From: Sphingobium trunci | Lineage (GTDB): Bacteria; Pseudomonadota; Alphaproteobacteria; Sphingomonadales; Sphingomonadaceae | Reading direction: 5' to 3' | NCBI RefSeq assembly: GCF_022664535.1 | Contig: NZ_JAKUJY010000007.1 | Coordinates: 62,001 to 126,000 of the forward strand | DNA length: 64,000 bases | Shown: positions 54,858 through 63,686 of the stretch, in pieces | Numbering within the stretch: position 1 is the stretch's first letter | Layout: each line of letters opens with the position of its first letter | Made by a program: the position numbers and the translations under genes | Notes under the pieces: model-generated | Told to the model about the DNA's origin: nothing | The model's database searches: none | The model's input: only the letters and a program-made list of their open reading frames with translations

Positions 54858-55327
54858 CCCGCCTCTTCCTCCGCTTGATGATAGAGCACTTCGTTGCGGA
54901 TATGGATGGTCCGCGACGCCAGCCGGATTTCCAGGATGAAGGTACCGAAGGCCGCCGCCTGCAACACCATTGCCAAGCTGAACAGGATCGCGATCGGCGT
55001 CCCCAGATGGGCGCCGAACAGATTGCCCGCGAACAGCAGGATGACCACCAGACAGACAGCGCAGGCCGACGCGACCGACAGGAAGATCGCGCCGTTGACC
55101 ACGCTCATCCGCTGGTCGAGCACGCGAATCTCGCTGACCATCCGGTCATGCTCCTTGCCGCGCGAGTTGAGAACCTTCTCCTCCACGACCCGCGCGCGGT
55201 CGATGATCCGGGCCAGACGGCTGACGCACACATTCAGGAACGCTCCGATGCCCGCCAGCAGGAAGACAGGAGCAAGCGCAAGCTGGATTGTCTGCGCGAC
55301 CTGGGAAACCTGTGGCAGTGCAATCAT
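54854..55327 (-). CDS. DUF2721 membrane protein
   Basis: A 157-residue inner-membrane protein with three hydrophobic segments: APVFLLAGIGAFLNVCVSRL, NGAIFLSVASACAVCLVVILLFAG and PIAILFSLAMVLQAAAFGTFILE. Between the first two lies a charged coil (RIIDRARVVEEKVLNSRGKEHDR). Matches DUF2721; function unknown. Start ATG at 55327. Co-transcribed with the downstream iron-sulfur gene by ATGA overlap. Confidence 0.82.
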   Translation of the reverse strand: MIALPQVSQVAQTIQLALAPVFLLAGIGAFLNVCVSRLARIIDRARVVEEKVLNSRGKEHDRMVSEIRVLDQRMSVVNGAIFLSVASACAVCLVVILLFAGNLFGAHLGTPIAILFSLAMVLQAAAFGTFILEIRLASRTIHIRNEVLYHQAEEEAG

Positions 55328-55404
55328 GTGAGCGTTGTTCTCCCCATGCCCCAAAGCAGCGCAGGGCGGCGTAAATGACAAGGCCCCAAATTGCATCCGG
55401 GGTG

Positions 55405-55441
55405 AAAAAGAAAGACGCCGCAGCCCGCCGGCCGCAGCGTC
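55405..55441 (-). terminator. Terminator of the aminotransferase gene
   Basis: On the minus strand GACGCTGC, a 12-base loop and GCGGCGTC (one mismatch), then TTTCTTTTT. Directly follows the aminotransferase stop. Confidence 0.75.
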
Positions 55442-55474
55442 CTCAGCTTGTAATGGATGGTCCCGTTACCGTTT

Positions 55475-56683
55475 TCAGGCAGCGCCCTTGGCCGGGGTGT
55501 TGACGCCCATGGACTTCAGATACTGCTTGATGTTGCGCGCCGCCTGCCGCAGCCGCTGCTCATTCTCGACCATGGCGATGCGGACATAGCCCTCGCCATC
55601 CTCGCCATAGCCGACGCCCGGCGCGACCGCGACCTTGGCGTGGGTCAGGAGCTGCTTGGAAAATTCCAGGCTCCCCATCTCCTTGAGCGCGGGGGGCAGT
55701 GGTGCCCAGGCGAACATCGACGCCTTGGGCGCGGGAATGTCCCATCCTGCCCGGCCAAATGCCTCCACCATCACGTCGCGGCGCTTGTGATAGAGTTCGC
55801 GGTTCTTCTGAACGATATCCTGCGGCCCGTTGAGCGCCGCGCAGGCCGCCGCCTGGATCGGCGTGAAGGCGCCATAATCGAGATAGGATTTCACGCGCTT
55901 CAATGCCGCGATCAGTTGCTTGTTGCCGACCGCGAAACCGATGCGCCAGCCCGCCATGGAATAGGTCTTCGACAGGGAGGTGAATTCCACCGCCACATCC
56001 TTGGCGCCCGGCACCTGAAGGATGGAAGGCGTGGGATTGCCGTCATAATAAAGCTCGGAATAGGCAAGGTCGGACAGCACCCAGACCTTGTTCTCCTTCG
56101 CCCAGGCGACCAGCCGCTCGTAGAAGGCGAGGTCGACCGTCTCGGCAGTCGGATTGCTGGGATAGCCGACCACCAGGATCGAGGGACGCGGCACGGTAAA
56201 GGCCATGGCCCGTTCCAGCGACTTCCAATAATGCTCGTCCGGCGTCGTGGGTACCGACCGGATGGTCGCGCCCGCGATGATGAAGCCGAACATATGGATG
56301 GGATAGCTGGGATTGGGCGCCAGCACGACATCGCCGGGCGCGGTGATCGCGGTGGCCAGGCTGGCAAGCCCTTCCTTCGACCCCATGGTCACGACGACTT
56401 CGCTTTCCGGGTCCAGATCGACGCCGAAGCGGCGGCCATAATAATTGGCCTGTGCCTTCCGCAGCCCCGGAATCCCCATCGACTGGGAATAGCCATGGGC
56501 GCTCGGCTTCTGCGCGACCTCGCACAGCTTGGCGATGACATGGTCTGGCGGCGGCAGGTCGGGATTGCCCATGCCCAGATCGATAATGTCCTCCCCCGCG
56601 GCGCGTGCGGCGGCCCGCATCGCGTTCACTTCGGCGATGACATAGGGCGGCAGGCGCTTCATGCGGTAAAATTCTTCGGACAT
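55475..56683 (-). CDS. Class I/II PLP aminotransferase (AlaC / LL-DAP aminotransferase type)
   Basis: A 402-residue cytoplasmic PLP enzyme. NPDLPPPDHVIAKL at the start; PLP lysine in SLSKTYSMAGWRIGF; aspartate/tyrosine in VLSDLAYSELYYDG; and phosphate arginine downstream. The close relative AlaC (alanine-forming) and diaminopimelate aminotransferases share these; substrate not decided here. ATG at 56683 begins MSEEFYRMKRLPPYVI, the usual N-terminus. Divergent from phaC. Confidence 0.92.
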   Translation of the reverse strand: MSEEFYRMKRLPPYVIAEVNAMRAAARAAGEDIIDLGMGNPDLPPPDHVIAKLCEVAQKPSAHGYSQSMGIPGLRKAQANYYGRRFGVDLDPESEVVVTMGSKEGLASLATAITAPGDVVLAPNPSYPIHMFGFIIAGATIRSVPTTPDEHYWKSLERAMAFTVPRPSILVVGYPSNPTAETVDLAFYERLVAWAKENKVWVLSDLAYSELYYDGNPTPSILQVPGAKDVAVEFTSLSKTYSMAGWRIGFAVGNKQLIAALKRVKSYLDYGAFTPIQAAACAALNGPQDIVQKNRELYHKRRDVMVEAFGRAGWDIPAPKASMFAWAPLPPALKEMGSLEFSKQLLTHAKVAVAPGVGYGEDGEGYVRIAMVENEQRLRQAARNIKQYLKSMGVNTPAKGAA

Positions 56684-56825
56684 TTTTGGGGCTTTCCTGA
56701 AAGCTCTCGGTAAGGAATAGTGCGTGACACGCATTCGGCCTGTCACAATCCGGCTATAACCCGCCCGATAGCGACGCGCCAGTGAAAGCGGCGGACCGGA
56801 CCATGCCAGGAGGAGGAAGGTGGCC

Positions 56826-58565
56826 ATGAAAGCAGAAGATGTCATGGAACCCCGCCTCCCGACGTTGCAGGAAATGCAGCAATGGACGCAGGTATTGGGC
56901 CGCGCCCAGCAATTGATGCTGGAACAGGCGGCGGGTGCCACCGGCCGGGTGCTGCCCTTCGACCCGGAGACCGTCTCGCGCATCCAGACCGGCTTTGCCG
57001 ATGAGGGGCTGGCGCTCTGGCAACGCTTCCTGGATTCAGGCGGCCTGCTGCGCGACCAGCCCGAACCGGCGCCGCAGGGCAGTCCGGCGGCTGCCAAGGA
57101 CCGGCGCTTTGCCGACCCCGCCTGGACCGAACATCCCTTTTACGACCTGATCCGGCAAAGCTATCTGCTGCTCTCCGACTATCTGATGAAGCTGGCCGAT
57201 GCCGTCGACGGCGTCGATCCCAAGCAGAAGGCCAGGCTGCGCTTTGCGACCAGCGGCATGCTGGATGCCATGGCGCCCAGCAATTTTCCGCTGACCAACC
57301 CCATGGTCGTGCAGAAGACGATCCAGAGCGGGGGCGAGAATCTGGTGAAGGGCCTCCAGCATATGCTGGCGGACATGGAGAAGGGGCAGCTCACCCATAC
57401 CGACGGGACGGCCTTTGAACTCGGCCGCAATATCGCCGCGACGCCGGGCAAGGTCATCAAGGAGACCCCGCTTTACCAGCTGATCCATTATGCGCCGACG
57501 ACCGGAACGGTGCTGGAAACGCCGCTGATCATCTTCCCGCCATGGATCAACCGTTTCTATATTCTCGACCTGTCGCCGGAAAAAAGCTTCGTCAAATGGG
57601 CGGTCGACCAGGGTATCAGCCTGTTCCTCGTCTCCTGGAAGTCGGCCGATGCCTCGATGAAGGATCTGGTCTGGGACGATTATATCGAAAAAGGCCAGAT
57701 CGATGCCATCGACACGGTCCGCGATCTGCTGAAGGTGCCAAGCGTCCACGCCATCGGCTATTGCGTCGCGGGCACGACGCTGGCGGCCACGCTGTCGTTG
57801 CTGGCGGCGCGGGGTGAGGCGGACAAGGTCGCCAGCGCCACCTTCTTCACTGCCCAGGTCGATTTCGCCCAGGCCGGCGACCTCAGCCTGTTCATCGACG
57901 ATGAGCAGATGAAGATGGTGGAACAGCTTTCGTCCGGCGGTTTCCTGGACGGGCGTTACATGGCTGCGACCTTCAACCTGTTGCGCGGCCGCGACCTCAT
58001 CTGGAACTATGTCGTCAACAATTATCTGCTGGGACAGGATTATCCGCCCTTCGACCTGCTTTACTGGAACGGCGACACCACCAACCTGCCCGCTCGCTGG
58101 CACAGGGACTATCTGACCCAGCTCTATCGCGACAATCTGCTGGTGCAGCCCGGCGCGATCAGCGTTGCGGGGACGCCGCTGGACCTGACGCGGATCAAGA
58201 CGCCTGCCTATGTCCAGGCGGGCCGGGAAGATCATATCGCGCCGGTGGAAAGCGTGTGGAAGCTGACCGAGCATCTGTCAGGACCGGTCCGTTTCCTGCT
58301 CGCCGGTTCGGGCCATATCGCCGGGGTGGTCAATCCGCCGTCGGCCCAGAAATATCAATATTGGGCCTGCGACGAAGCCCAGCCGAGTCTGGACGCCTTT
58401 CTTGCGCGGGCGAAAGAGACCAAGGGGAGCTGGTGGCCCGACTGGATCGAGTGGATTCGCAGTATTTCGCCCGCAACGGTGCCCGCCAAGGGTGCGCGCC
58501 AGCCGGGCAAGGGCAAACTCAAGACGATCGAAGATGCACCGGGCAGCTACGTAAAAAGCCGTTGA
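56826..58565 (+). CDS. phaC: Poly(3-hydroxyalkanoate) synthase, class I
   Basis: Polymerises hydroxyacyl-CoA into storage granules. 579 residues. The lipase-box-like GYCVAGT has the catalytic cysteine (about 313), with aspartate in QAGREDHIAP and histidine in GSGHIAGVVNPP. INRFYILDLSPEKSFVKW is a family landmark. The ATG at 56826 is nine bases after AGGAGG; the GTG at 56820 is too close. No phaA/phaB adjacent; a phasin follows. Confidence 0.96.
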   Translation: MKAEDVMEPRLPTLQEMQQWTQVLGRAQQLMLEQAAGATGRVLPFDPETVSRIQTGFADEGLALWQRFLDSGGLLRDQPEPAPQGSPAAAKDRRFADPAWTEHPFYDLIRQSYLLLSDYLMKLADAVDGVDPKQKARLRFATSGMLDAMAPSNFPLTNPMVVQKTIQSGGENLVKGLQHMLADMEKGQLTHTDGTAFELGRNIAATPGKVIKETPLYQLIHYAPTTGTVLETPLIIFPPWINRFYILDLSPEKSFVKWAVDQGISLFLVSWKSADASMKDLVWDDYIEKGQIDAIDTVRDLLKVPSVHAIGYCVAGTTLAATLSLLAARGEADKVASATFFTAQVDFAQAGDLSLFIDDEQMKMVEQLSSGGFLDGRYMAATFNLLRGRDLIWNYVVNNYLLGQDYPPFDLLYWNGDTTNLPARWHRDYLTQLYRDNLLVQPGAISVAGTPLDLTRIKTPAYVQAGREDHIAPVESVWKLTEHLSGPVRFLLAGSGHIAGVVNPPSAQKYQYWACDEAQPSLDAFLARAKETKGSWWPDWIEWIRSISPATVPAKGARQPGKGKLKTIEDAPGSYVKSR

Positions 58566-58636
58566 TTGAAGGGGTTGGGAGCAATTTGCGGTAAAATGGC
58601 TTTTCCCCGCGCCGAGTGGTTTGTGAAGATTATGCT

Positions 58637-58645
58637 GCACTGCAC
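58637..58645. promoter_or_regulatory. TGCACTGCA motif, possible PhaR operator 1
   Basis: TGCACTGCA within CTGCACTGCAC, 64 bp upstream of the phasin gene. A second identical 9-mer is 45 bp downstream. PhaR regulators of alphaproteobacteria bind TGC/GCA-rich dyads. Confidence 0.45.
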
Positions 58646-58681
58646 AAAAAGCCTTGCAATCGACCCCTAAATCCCATATTG

Positions 58682-58690
58682 TGCACTGCA
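58682..58690. promoter_or_regulatory. TGCACTGCA motif, possible PhaR operator 2
   Basis: Second copy of TGCACTGCA, 19 bp before the phasin start codon, with a TTGCAA between the two copies (58655-58660). Confidence 0.45.
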
Positions 58691-58708
58691 ACAAATGGAG
58701 GATGGTCG

Positions 58709-59593
58709 ATGGCCGTGACCCCGAAGCCAGCGCGTCGTAAGCCTGTAGCGAAGAAAGCGTCACCCACCCTGTCAGCCAGCGAGGCCCTGAAGGCGGCCGA
58801 AGCTGCGATCGGGACGCCGGTAAAGCCAGCCAAGCCTGCGGCGAAGAAGCCGGCTCCGCCCAAGGCCGCGGTTGCCAAGCCGGCTCCGTCCGCGGTGAAG
58901 CCGGAACCCAAGCCGGTGCGCGCGGCACCAGCCGATCCGGTGGCGGTGATCGCGGCCACCACGGCCGTTGATGCTGCGCCCGAGCCGTCCTTCGTTCCGG
59001 AAGTGAAGCCGGAGCCAACGCCGAAGATCGAACCGATCGCGAAAGCCGCGACGCCCAAGGAATTCAAGAGCCTGCCGAAGGCCGGGCCGTCAGAGCCCAA
59101 GATGCTGCCCGCCACAGAAGGAACCAAGATGATGAACGACATGATCGAGACCGGAAAGAAGTTCGCTGAAGAGACCAAGGCCAAGCTCGAGACGGCCTAT
59201 GCCGATCTGAACGAGAAGGCGAAGGCGAGCGTTGAAAAGTCGACCAAGGCGATCGAAGAATTCAGCGACATCGCCAAGGGCAATGTCGAAGCGCTGGTCG
59301 AATCCGGCAAGATCGCGGCCAAGGGCTTCGAAACCCTCGGTCAGGAAGCCGTCGACTACAGCAAGAAGAGCTTTGAAAAGGCGACGGCTTCTTTCAAGAG
59401 CTTCTCGACCGTGAAGACGCCGACCGAATTCTTCCAGTTGCAGAGCCAGCTGCTTTCCAGCAGCTTCGACGAATTCACCAAGGAAGCCGCCAAGAGCAGC
59501 GAAGCGCTGATCAAGCTGGCTGGCGACGTGGCTTCGCCGCTGACCGCCCGCGTGACCCTGGTGACGGACAAGGTGAAGTCGCTCGCGGCTTGA
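58709..59593 (+). CDS. Phasin family protein with long Ala/Pro/Lys-rich N-terminus
   Basis: A PHA-granule-coating protein of 294 residues. The first about 140 residues are an Ala/Pro/Lys-rich, histone-like tail (RRKPVAKKAS, PAKPAAKKPAPPKAAVAKPA). The C-terminal 150 are the phasin coiled coil (ETGKKFAEETKAKLETAYADLNEKAKASVEKSTKAIEEF... TPTEFFQLQSQLLSSSFDEFTKEAAKSSE). The basic tail could bind DNA or nucleoid and position granules. Start at 58709 has GGAGG upstream. The last 24 bases are duplicated just downstream. Confidence 0.9.
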   Translation: MAVTPKPARRKPVAKKASPTLSASEALKAAEAAIGTPVKPAKPAAKKPAPPKAAVAKPAPSAVKPEPKPVRAAPADPVAVIAATTAVDAAPEPSFVPEVKPEPTPKIEPIAKAATPKEFKSLPKAGPSEPKMLPATEGTKMMNDMIETGKKFAEETKAKLETAYADLNEKAKASVEKSTKAIEEFSDIAKGNVEALVESGKIAAKGFETLGQEAVDYSKKSFEKATASFKSFSTVKTPTEFFQLQSQLLSSSFDEFTKEAAKSSEALIKLAGDVASPLTARVTLVTDKVKSLAA

Positions 59594-59626
59594 CCCGCGA
59601 ATAAGGTGAAGTCGCTCGCGGCCTGA
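59570..59626 (+). repeat. Tandem duplication of the phasin 3' end
   Basis: The 24 bases encoding KVKSLAA plus stop (59570-59593) recur at 59603-59626 with one change (T to C before the stop), a 33-bp repeat unit. Readthrough would end identically. Confidence 0.85.
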
Positions 59627-59655
59627 TCCAGCCTCGAAATCTTCGAAAGCAAGTT

Positions 59656-59690
59656 ACGGCCTCCGCCACGCGCGGGGGCCGTTTCTTTTT
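59656..59690 (+). terminator. Rho-independent terminator after phasin gene
   Basis: ACGGCCTCCGC, a short loop, GCGGGGGCCGT (one mismatch) and TTCTTTTT. Confidence 0.88.
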
Positions 59691-59771
59691 CCGGCAGCGC
59701 ATGGGAAGGATGGTTTACGGCTCCTCCCACCCCTTGCCTTGAAAGCGGAAATGGCCATATTCTTCTGCATC

Positions 59772-60146
59772 ATGAGCAGAATTTCGACGATGGCATTTCC
59801 CGTGAAGATGGCGGGACGGGATCAGGACGACCAGGGCGATGGCTCCGGCGGGCCCAATGTCGGCATTGCGACCCGCACCCGTGCCCGGACGAAAAAGCCG
59901 TCCCTTTACAAGGTGTTGATGCTGAACGACGATTATACCCCGATGGAATTCGTCGTCCATGTCCTCCAGCAATTCTTCCGCATGGACATGGAGGAGGCGA
60001 CTCGCGTGATGCTGCATGTCCATCAGCGCGGCGTCGGCGTCTGCGGCATATTCAGCTATGAGGTGGCGGAGACCAAGGTCAACCAGGTGATGGACTTTGC
60101 CCGTCAGAACCAGCATCCGCTGCAGTGCACGCTGGAAAAGGCCTGA
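59772..60146 (+). CDS. clpS: ATP-dependent Clp protease adaptor ClpS
   Basis: Delivers N-degron substrates to ClpAP. About 124 residues. [24 protein letters not shown] (substrate-binding aspartate/asparagine region), [20 protein letters not shown] and the later [17 protein letters not shown] are hallmarks. N-terminal start is uncertain (59772 or 59790, MAFPVKM). No clpA adjacent. Confidence 0.92.
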   Translation: MSRISTMAFPVKMAGRDQDDQGDGSGGPNVGIATRTRARTKKPSLYKVLMLNDDYTPMEFVVHVLQQFFRMDMEEATRVMLHVHQRGVGVCGIFSYEVAETKVNQVMDFARQNQHPLQCTLEKA

Positions 60147-60252
60147 AAGTCGGCCATCGGTCGGTCTCGGCCAAAAGGGGGCCCAAAAGTCCTCCTGCAA
60201 GCGATAGTGTAGGGACGACCAGGGAAGTCCATTTTCCCAAAAAACCGCAGTC

Positions 60253-60903
60253 TCAGCCCTGCATCACGCTTTCCAGCACGGCGGCGCGCAGTTCGGCTAT
60301 CCCCATGCCCTTTTCGCTCGACGTGGCGATGATGTCCGGATGCGCGGCGGGCCGTTTGCGGATGGCTTCCGCCACTGCTTGCTTGACCTCAGCCAGATGG
60401 CTGGCCTTCACCTTGTCCGCCTTTGTCAGCACGATGCGATAACTGACCGCCGCCGCGTCGAGCATGTCGAGAATGTCGGTGTCCACATCCTTGATTCCAT
60501 GGCGGCTGTCGATCAGCACCAGCGTACGCTTCAGCTTCGCCCGCCCGCGCAGATAGTCGTTCACCAGGAAGCGCCACTTGCGCACCATATCCTTGGGCGC
60601 GCGGGCATAGCCATAGCCCGGCATGTCGACCAGCCGGAACCGTAGCGGATCGCCGACGTCGAAAAAATTCAGTTCCTGCGTCCGTCCCGGCGTGTTGGAC
60701 GTGCGGGCGAGGCCGTTGCGGTTGGTCAGCGCATTGAGCAGCGAGGACTTGCCGACATTGGACCGGCCCGCGAACGCCACCTCGTTCACCGCCATATCGG
60801 GCAGGAATTTGAGGTCCGGCGCCGATTTGAGGAAGGCGATCGGCCCGGCAAAGACCTTGCGCGCTTCCTCGATCAGTTCAGCCTGTTCCTGTTCGGTCAC
60901 CAA
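60253..60903 (-). CDS. engB: Ribosome biogenesis GTPase YsxC/EngB
   Basis: Small GTPase for 50S subunit assembly. 216 residues: G1 [14 protein letters not shown] (about residues 47-60), G3 DMPGYGYA, G4 LTKADK and a late G5 region. It begins 7 bases after the yidC stop, so it belongs to the rpmH-rnpA-yidD-yidC transcript. Confidence 0.96.
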   Translation of the reverse strand: MVTEQEQAELIEEARKVFAGPIAFLKSAPDLKFLPDMAVNEVAFAGRSNVGKSSLLNALTNRNGLARTSNTPGRTQELNFFDVGDPLRFRLVDMPGYGYARAPKDMVRKWRFLVNDYLRGRAKLKRTLVLIDSRHGIKDVDTDILDMLDAAAVSYRIVLTKADKVKASHLAEVKQAVAEAIRKRPAAHPDIIATSSEKGMGIAELRAAVLESVMQG

Positions 60904-60910
60904 TTCAGCC

Positions 60911-62614
60911 TTATTTCGCCGTCGCGGCGCTGAGTTGCGGATGGCGCCGGTAGAGGAACCACTGCTGCAACATCGACAGGCAGTTGTTGGTGATCCAGTA
61001 GACCAGCAGGCCCGCCGCGAAGGGCGCCATGATGAACATCATCATCCACGGCATGATCGCGAACACCTGCTGCTGCATCGGGTCCATCTGCGCCGGGTTC
61101 AGCTTGAACTGGAAATACATGCTGATGCCGAGCAGCAGCGCCAGCACACCGATGCCGAGGAAGGCAGGCGGCGTGAAGGGCAGCAGGCCGAAGAGATTGA
61201 CGATATGCAGCGGATCGGGCGCGCTCAGATCCTTGATCCACAGGACGAAGGGCTGGTGGCGCATTTCAATCGTCAGCTGCAACACCTTGTAGAGCGCGAA
61301 GAAGATCGGGATCTGGATGAAGATCGGCAGACAGCCGGCGAGCGGGTTCACCTTCTCGCGCTTGTACAGCTCCATCATCTCCTGCTGGAGCTTCGGCTTG
61401 TCGTCCTTATATTTCTCCTGCAGCGCCTTCATCTTGGGCTGCACGGCGCGCATCGCGGCCATGCTGGCGAACTGGCGCTGGGCGACCGGGAACATCAGGC
61501 CCCGGACCACGAAGGTCAGGCAGATGATCGCCACGCCGAAATTTCCTATGACCGTGAACAGCCAGTGCAGCAGCGCGAAGATCGGCTGTTCGAACCAGTA
61601 GAACCAGCCCCAGTCGATCGCCCGGTCGAACAGCGGAATGCCCGCACGCTCATAGGCCTGGAGCGTCTTCACTTCCTTGGCGCCGACGAACAGCCGGTTG
61701 GTCTGGGTCACGGCCTTGCCCGGCGCGACCATGATGGGCGCGAGCGCAATATCGGTCTGATATTGCGTGCCGTCGCCCTTGCGCATCTGGCCGGTGAAGG
61801 CCGCCTGCTGGTCGGGCACCAGCGCGGAGAGCCAATATTTGTCGGTGAAACCGATCCAGCCGCCGGTCGACTGGAAGCTCTGGCTGGACGGCCCCTTGGC
61901 CAGATCCTTGTAGTTGACGTCATAATTGGCTGCGCCGTTGAACACGCCCATCGGGCCGACATGGATGGTCCAGGTATCGGGATCGGCCGAGGGATGCGCC
62001 CGGCTGACATAGCCATAGCTTTTGACGGCCACCGCGCCGGTGCCGCTGTTCGACACTTTCTGCTGCGCGGTGATCATGTAGTTTTCGTCGATGCCGTAAC
62101 GAATTTCGAAAGTCTGGCCCGCGCCGTTGTTCCACGTCAGGGTGACGGGGCTGGTCGGGGTCAGTTCCTTCCCCGAAGCGGTCCAGACGGCACTGCCGTC
62201 CGGCGTCTTCACCCCTTCGCCCTGCCAGCCGAAGCCCGCGAAATAGGCGTCCTTGGTGCCCGACGGGCTGTAGAGGCGGATCGCGGGCGAATCCTTGGCG
62301 ATCGTTTCCTTGTAGGTCGGCAGCACGATGTCATCGATGCGTGCGCCCTTCAGGTTGATCGATCCGGTGATCTTGGGCGTGCGAATGGGTATGCGCGGGC
62401 TGTCCCCGAGCACCAGCCCCAGATCGCGGATCACGGCCGGGCGGTCGGCGGCCGGAGCCGTTCCGGAAGGAGTGAGCGGCGTGGTCTTGCCGCCCTCGAT
62501 CCGGGTCGCCGGGGGATTGGCGGTGGGGAAGAAATGCTTGGCGACATAGGGCCAGCCGAACAGGATCGCCGCGGTCAGGATCACCGCCAGAACAATATTC
62601 TTCTTGTCGTCCAC
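60911..62614 (-). CDS. yidC: Membrane protein insertase YidC
   Basis: Inserts and folds inner-membrane proteins with or without SecYEG. 567 residues. N-terminal span [21 protein letters not shown], large periplasmic beta domain (about residues 60-345) and the five-helix insertase core ([21 protein letters not shown] with the cytoplasmic coiled coil; [20 protein letters not shown]). The GTG at 62614 has GGAG nine bases upstream and gives the canonical N-terminus; an upstream frame would enter yidD. Confidence 0.96.
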   Translation of the reverse strand: MDDKKNIVLAVILTAAILFGWPYVAKHFFPTANPPATRIEGGKTTPLTPSGTAPAADRPAVIRDLGLVLGDSPRIPIRTPKITGSINLKGARIDDIVLPTYKETIAKDSPAIRLYSPSGTKDAYFAGFGWQGEGVKTPDGSAVWTASGKELTPTSPVTLTWNNGAGQTFEIRYGIDENYMITAQQKVSNSGTGAVAVKSYGYVSRAHPSADPDTWTIHVGPMGVFNGAANYDVNYKDLAKGPSSQSFQSTGGWIGFTDKYWLSALVPDQQAAFTGQMRKGDGTQYQTDIALAPIMVAPGKAVTQTNRLFVGAKEVKTLQAYERAGIPLFDRAIDWGWFYWFEQPIFALLHWLFTVIGNFGVAIICLTFVVRGLMFPVAQRQFASMAAMRAVQPKMKALQEKYKDDKPKLQQEMMELYKREKVNPLAGCLPIFIQIPIFFALYKVLQLTIEMRHQPFVLWIKDLSAPDPLHIVNLFGLLPFTPPAFLGIGVLALLLGISMYFQFKLNPAQMDPMQQQVFAIMPWMMMFIMAPFAAGLLVYWITNNCLSMLQQWFLYRRHPQLSAATAK

Positions 62615-62646
62615 GCTTGTCGGCTCCGCCGTGTGAAAGTCTCGTG

Positions 62647-62859
62647 TCAGGGGACCGGGTCGTAACCCGAACCGCCCCATGGGTGGCATCGCATTAGCCG
62701 CTTCGTGGCCAGCCAGCTACCCTTCACCGCACCATATTTGCGGATCGCCTGGATCGCATATTCGGAGCAGGAGGGAGCATAGCGGCAGCTGGGCGGCAGG
62801 ATGCGCGAAGGGCCTAGCTGCCAGAAGCGCGCGATCAGGATGAGGATGCGCCCGATCAT
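62647..62859 (-). CDS. yidD: Membrane protein insertion efficiency factor YidD
   Basis: A 70-residue amphipathic membrane-associated protein. Diagnostic string PSCRYAPSCSEYAIQAI followed by RLMRCHPWGGSGYDPVP with three conserved cysteines. Its ATG shares one base with the rnpA stop (TGATG), implying coupled translation. Confidence 0.96.
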   Translation of the reverse strand: MIGRILILIARFWQLGPSRILPPSCRYAPSCSEYAIQAIRKYGAVKGSWLATKRLMRCHPWGGSGYDPVP

Positions 62860-63278
62860 CAGCCCCGCCTCTGTTCCGATGCGTGCGGCTTGGGTGCAAC
62901 CGGCTTCGGCCCGCCAGGCCTTTTCCGGGGTCGGCGCTTTTCAGGCGCCTCGCCGACGGGGCGGCTCATCACCTTGCCCAGCGCCTTTTCCAGCTCCTGG
63001 CGGAGCAGGCCGAAATCGCGTTCGATACCCTCGGAGCGCCCGATCAGCACATGGTCGGCACCCGCCACGCCATGGACCGGCAGCAACTCGCGGGCCAGGA
63101 CGCGAAAACGGCGCTTCATCCGGTTACGGACGACAGCGCCGCCAATTTTTTTCGTGACCGTGATGCCGAAACGCATCGCCCGATCGCCGTCACCGCGTTC
63201 GCGCACCAGCAGGACGAAGCCCGGCATCGGCGCGCGACGTCCGCGATTCGCCGCCAGAAAATCGGCGCGCTTGCCCAT
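62859..63278 (-). CDS. rnpA: Ribonuclease P protein component
   Basis: Protein subunit that aids 5' maturation of tRNAs by RNase P RNA. About 139 residues: KRADFLAANRGRR at the start, RFGITVTKKIGGAVVRNRMKRRFRVLAREL (RNR motif, about residues 35-65) and a Lys/Arg/Pro tail. Start uncertain: ATG at 63278 or GTG at 63296. It follows rpmH by about 30 bases. Confidence 0.93.
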   Translation of the reverse strand: MGKRADFLAANRGRRAPMPGFVLLVRERGDGDRAMRFGITVTKKIGGAVVRNRMKRRFRVLARELLPVHGVAGADHVLIGRSEGIERDFGLLRQELEKALGKVMSRPVGEAPEKRRPRKRPGGPKPVAPKPHASEQRRG

Positions 63279-63310
63279 GACGGCAGGCGCGCTCACCGGC
63301 GGCGCGTCGT

Positions 63311-63445
63311 TCAGGCGCTCAGGCTCTTGCGGCCGCGGGCACGACGAGCGCGCAGCACGTTGCGGCCACCGGGGGTCGCCATGCGAGCGCGGAAACCGTG
63401 ACGGCGCTTCCGAACCAGATTGCTCGGCTGATAGGTGCGCTTCAT
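63311..63445 (-). CDS. rpmH: 50S ribosomal protein L34
   Basis: A 44-residue basic ribosomal protein, [20 protein letters not shown] at its start and [11 protein letters not shown] at its end. ATG follows GAGGAA. First gene of the rpmH-rnpA-yidD-yidC-engB run. Confidence 0.97.
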   Translation of the reverse strand: MKRTYQPSNLVRKRRHGFRARMATPGGRNVLRARRARGRKSLSA

Positions 63446-63483
63446 CGTTCATTCCTCAAAAAACAAAAAGAATCGGGCGTGAC

Positions 63484-63509
63484 AAAAAAGGGCCGCTGAG
63501 TGAGCGGCC
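63484..63509 (-). terminator. Terminator-like hairpin in rpmH leader
   Basis: Minus strand: GGCCGCT, loop CACTC, AGCGGCC, then C and six T's. It sits 39 bases before rpmH and after the likely promoter, so it could act as an attenuator. Confidence 0.65.
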
Positions 63510-63525
63510 GCATGTCAGGCGGCGT

Positions 63526-63554
63526 CCGATAGGCAAAAGCCACTCTTGAGTCAA
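63526..63554 (-). promoter_or_regulatory. Candidate rpmH promoter
   Basis: Minus strand: TTGACT (63554-63549), 17-base spacer, TATCGG (63531-63526). A good -35 with a weaker -10, in the only intergenic space available between rpmH and the divergent glpD. Confidence 0.5.
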
Positions 63555-63686
63555 TGGTGGAGGCGGGGCAGGCATGCGCTTTTGCAGGACGGTCCCCAGG
63601 GCGAAGCCGCATCTTCGCTCCTCCAATCCATCCACGGCGGTGCTAAACGGTTCCGCCCGCGGGAAAAGAGCGATAAGCTCCCTTTC

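Noticed and set aside
63311-63686. Replication origin near rpmH
   Set aside because: Outside gammaproteobacteria and firmicutes this linkage is not reliable; no dnaA gene and no cluster of DnaA boxes was seen.
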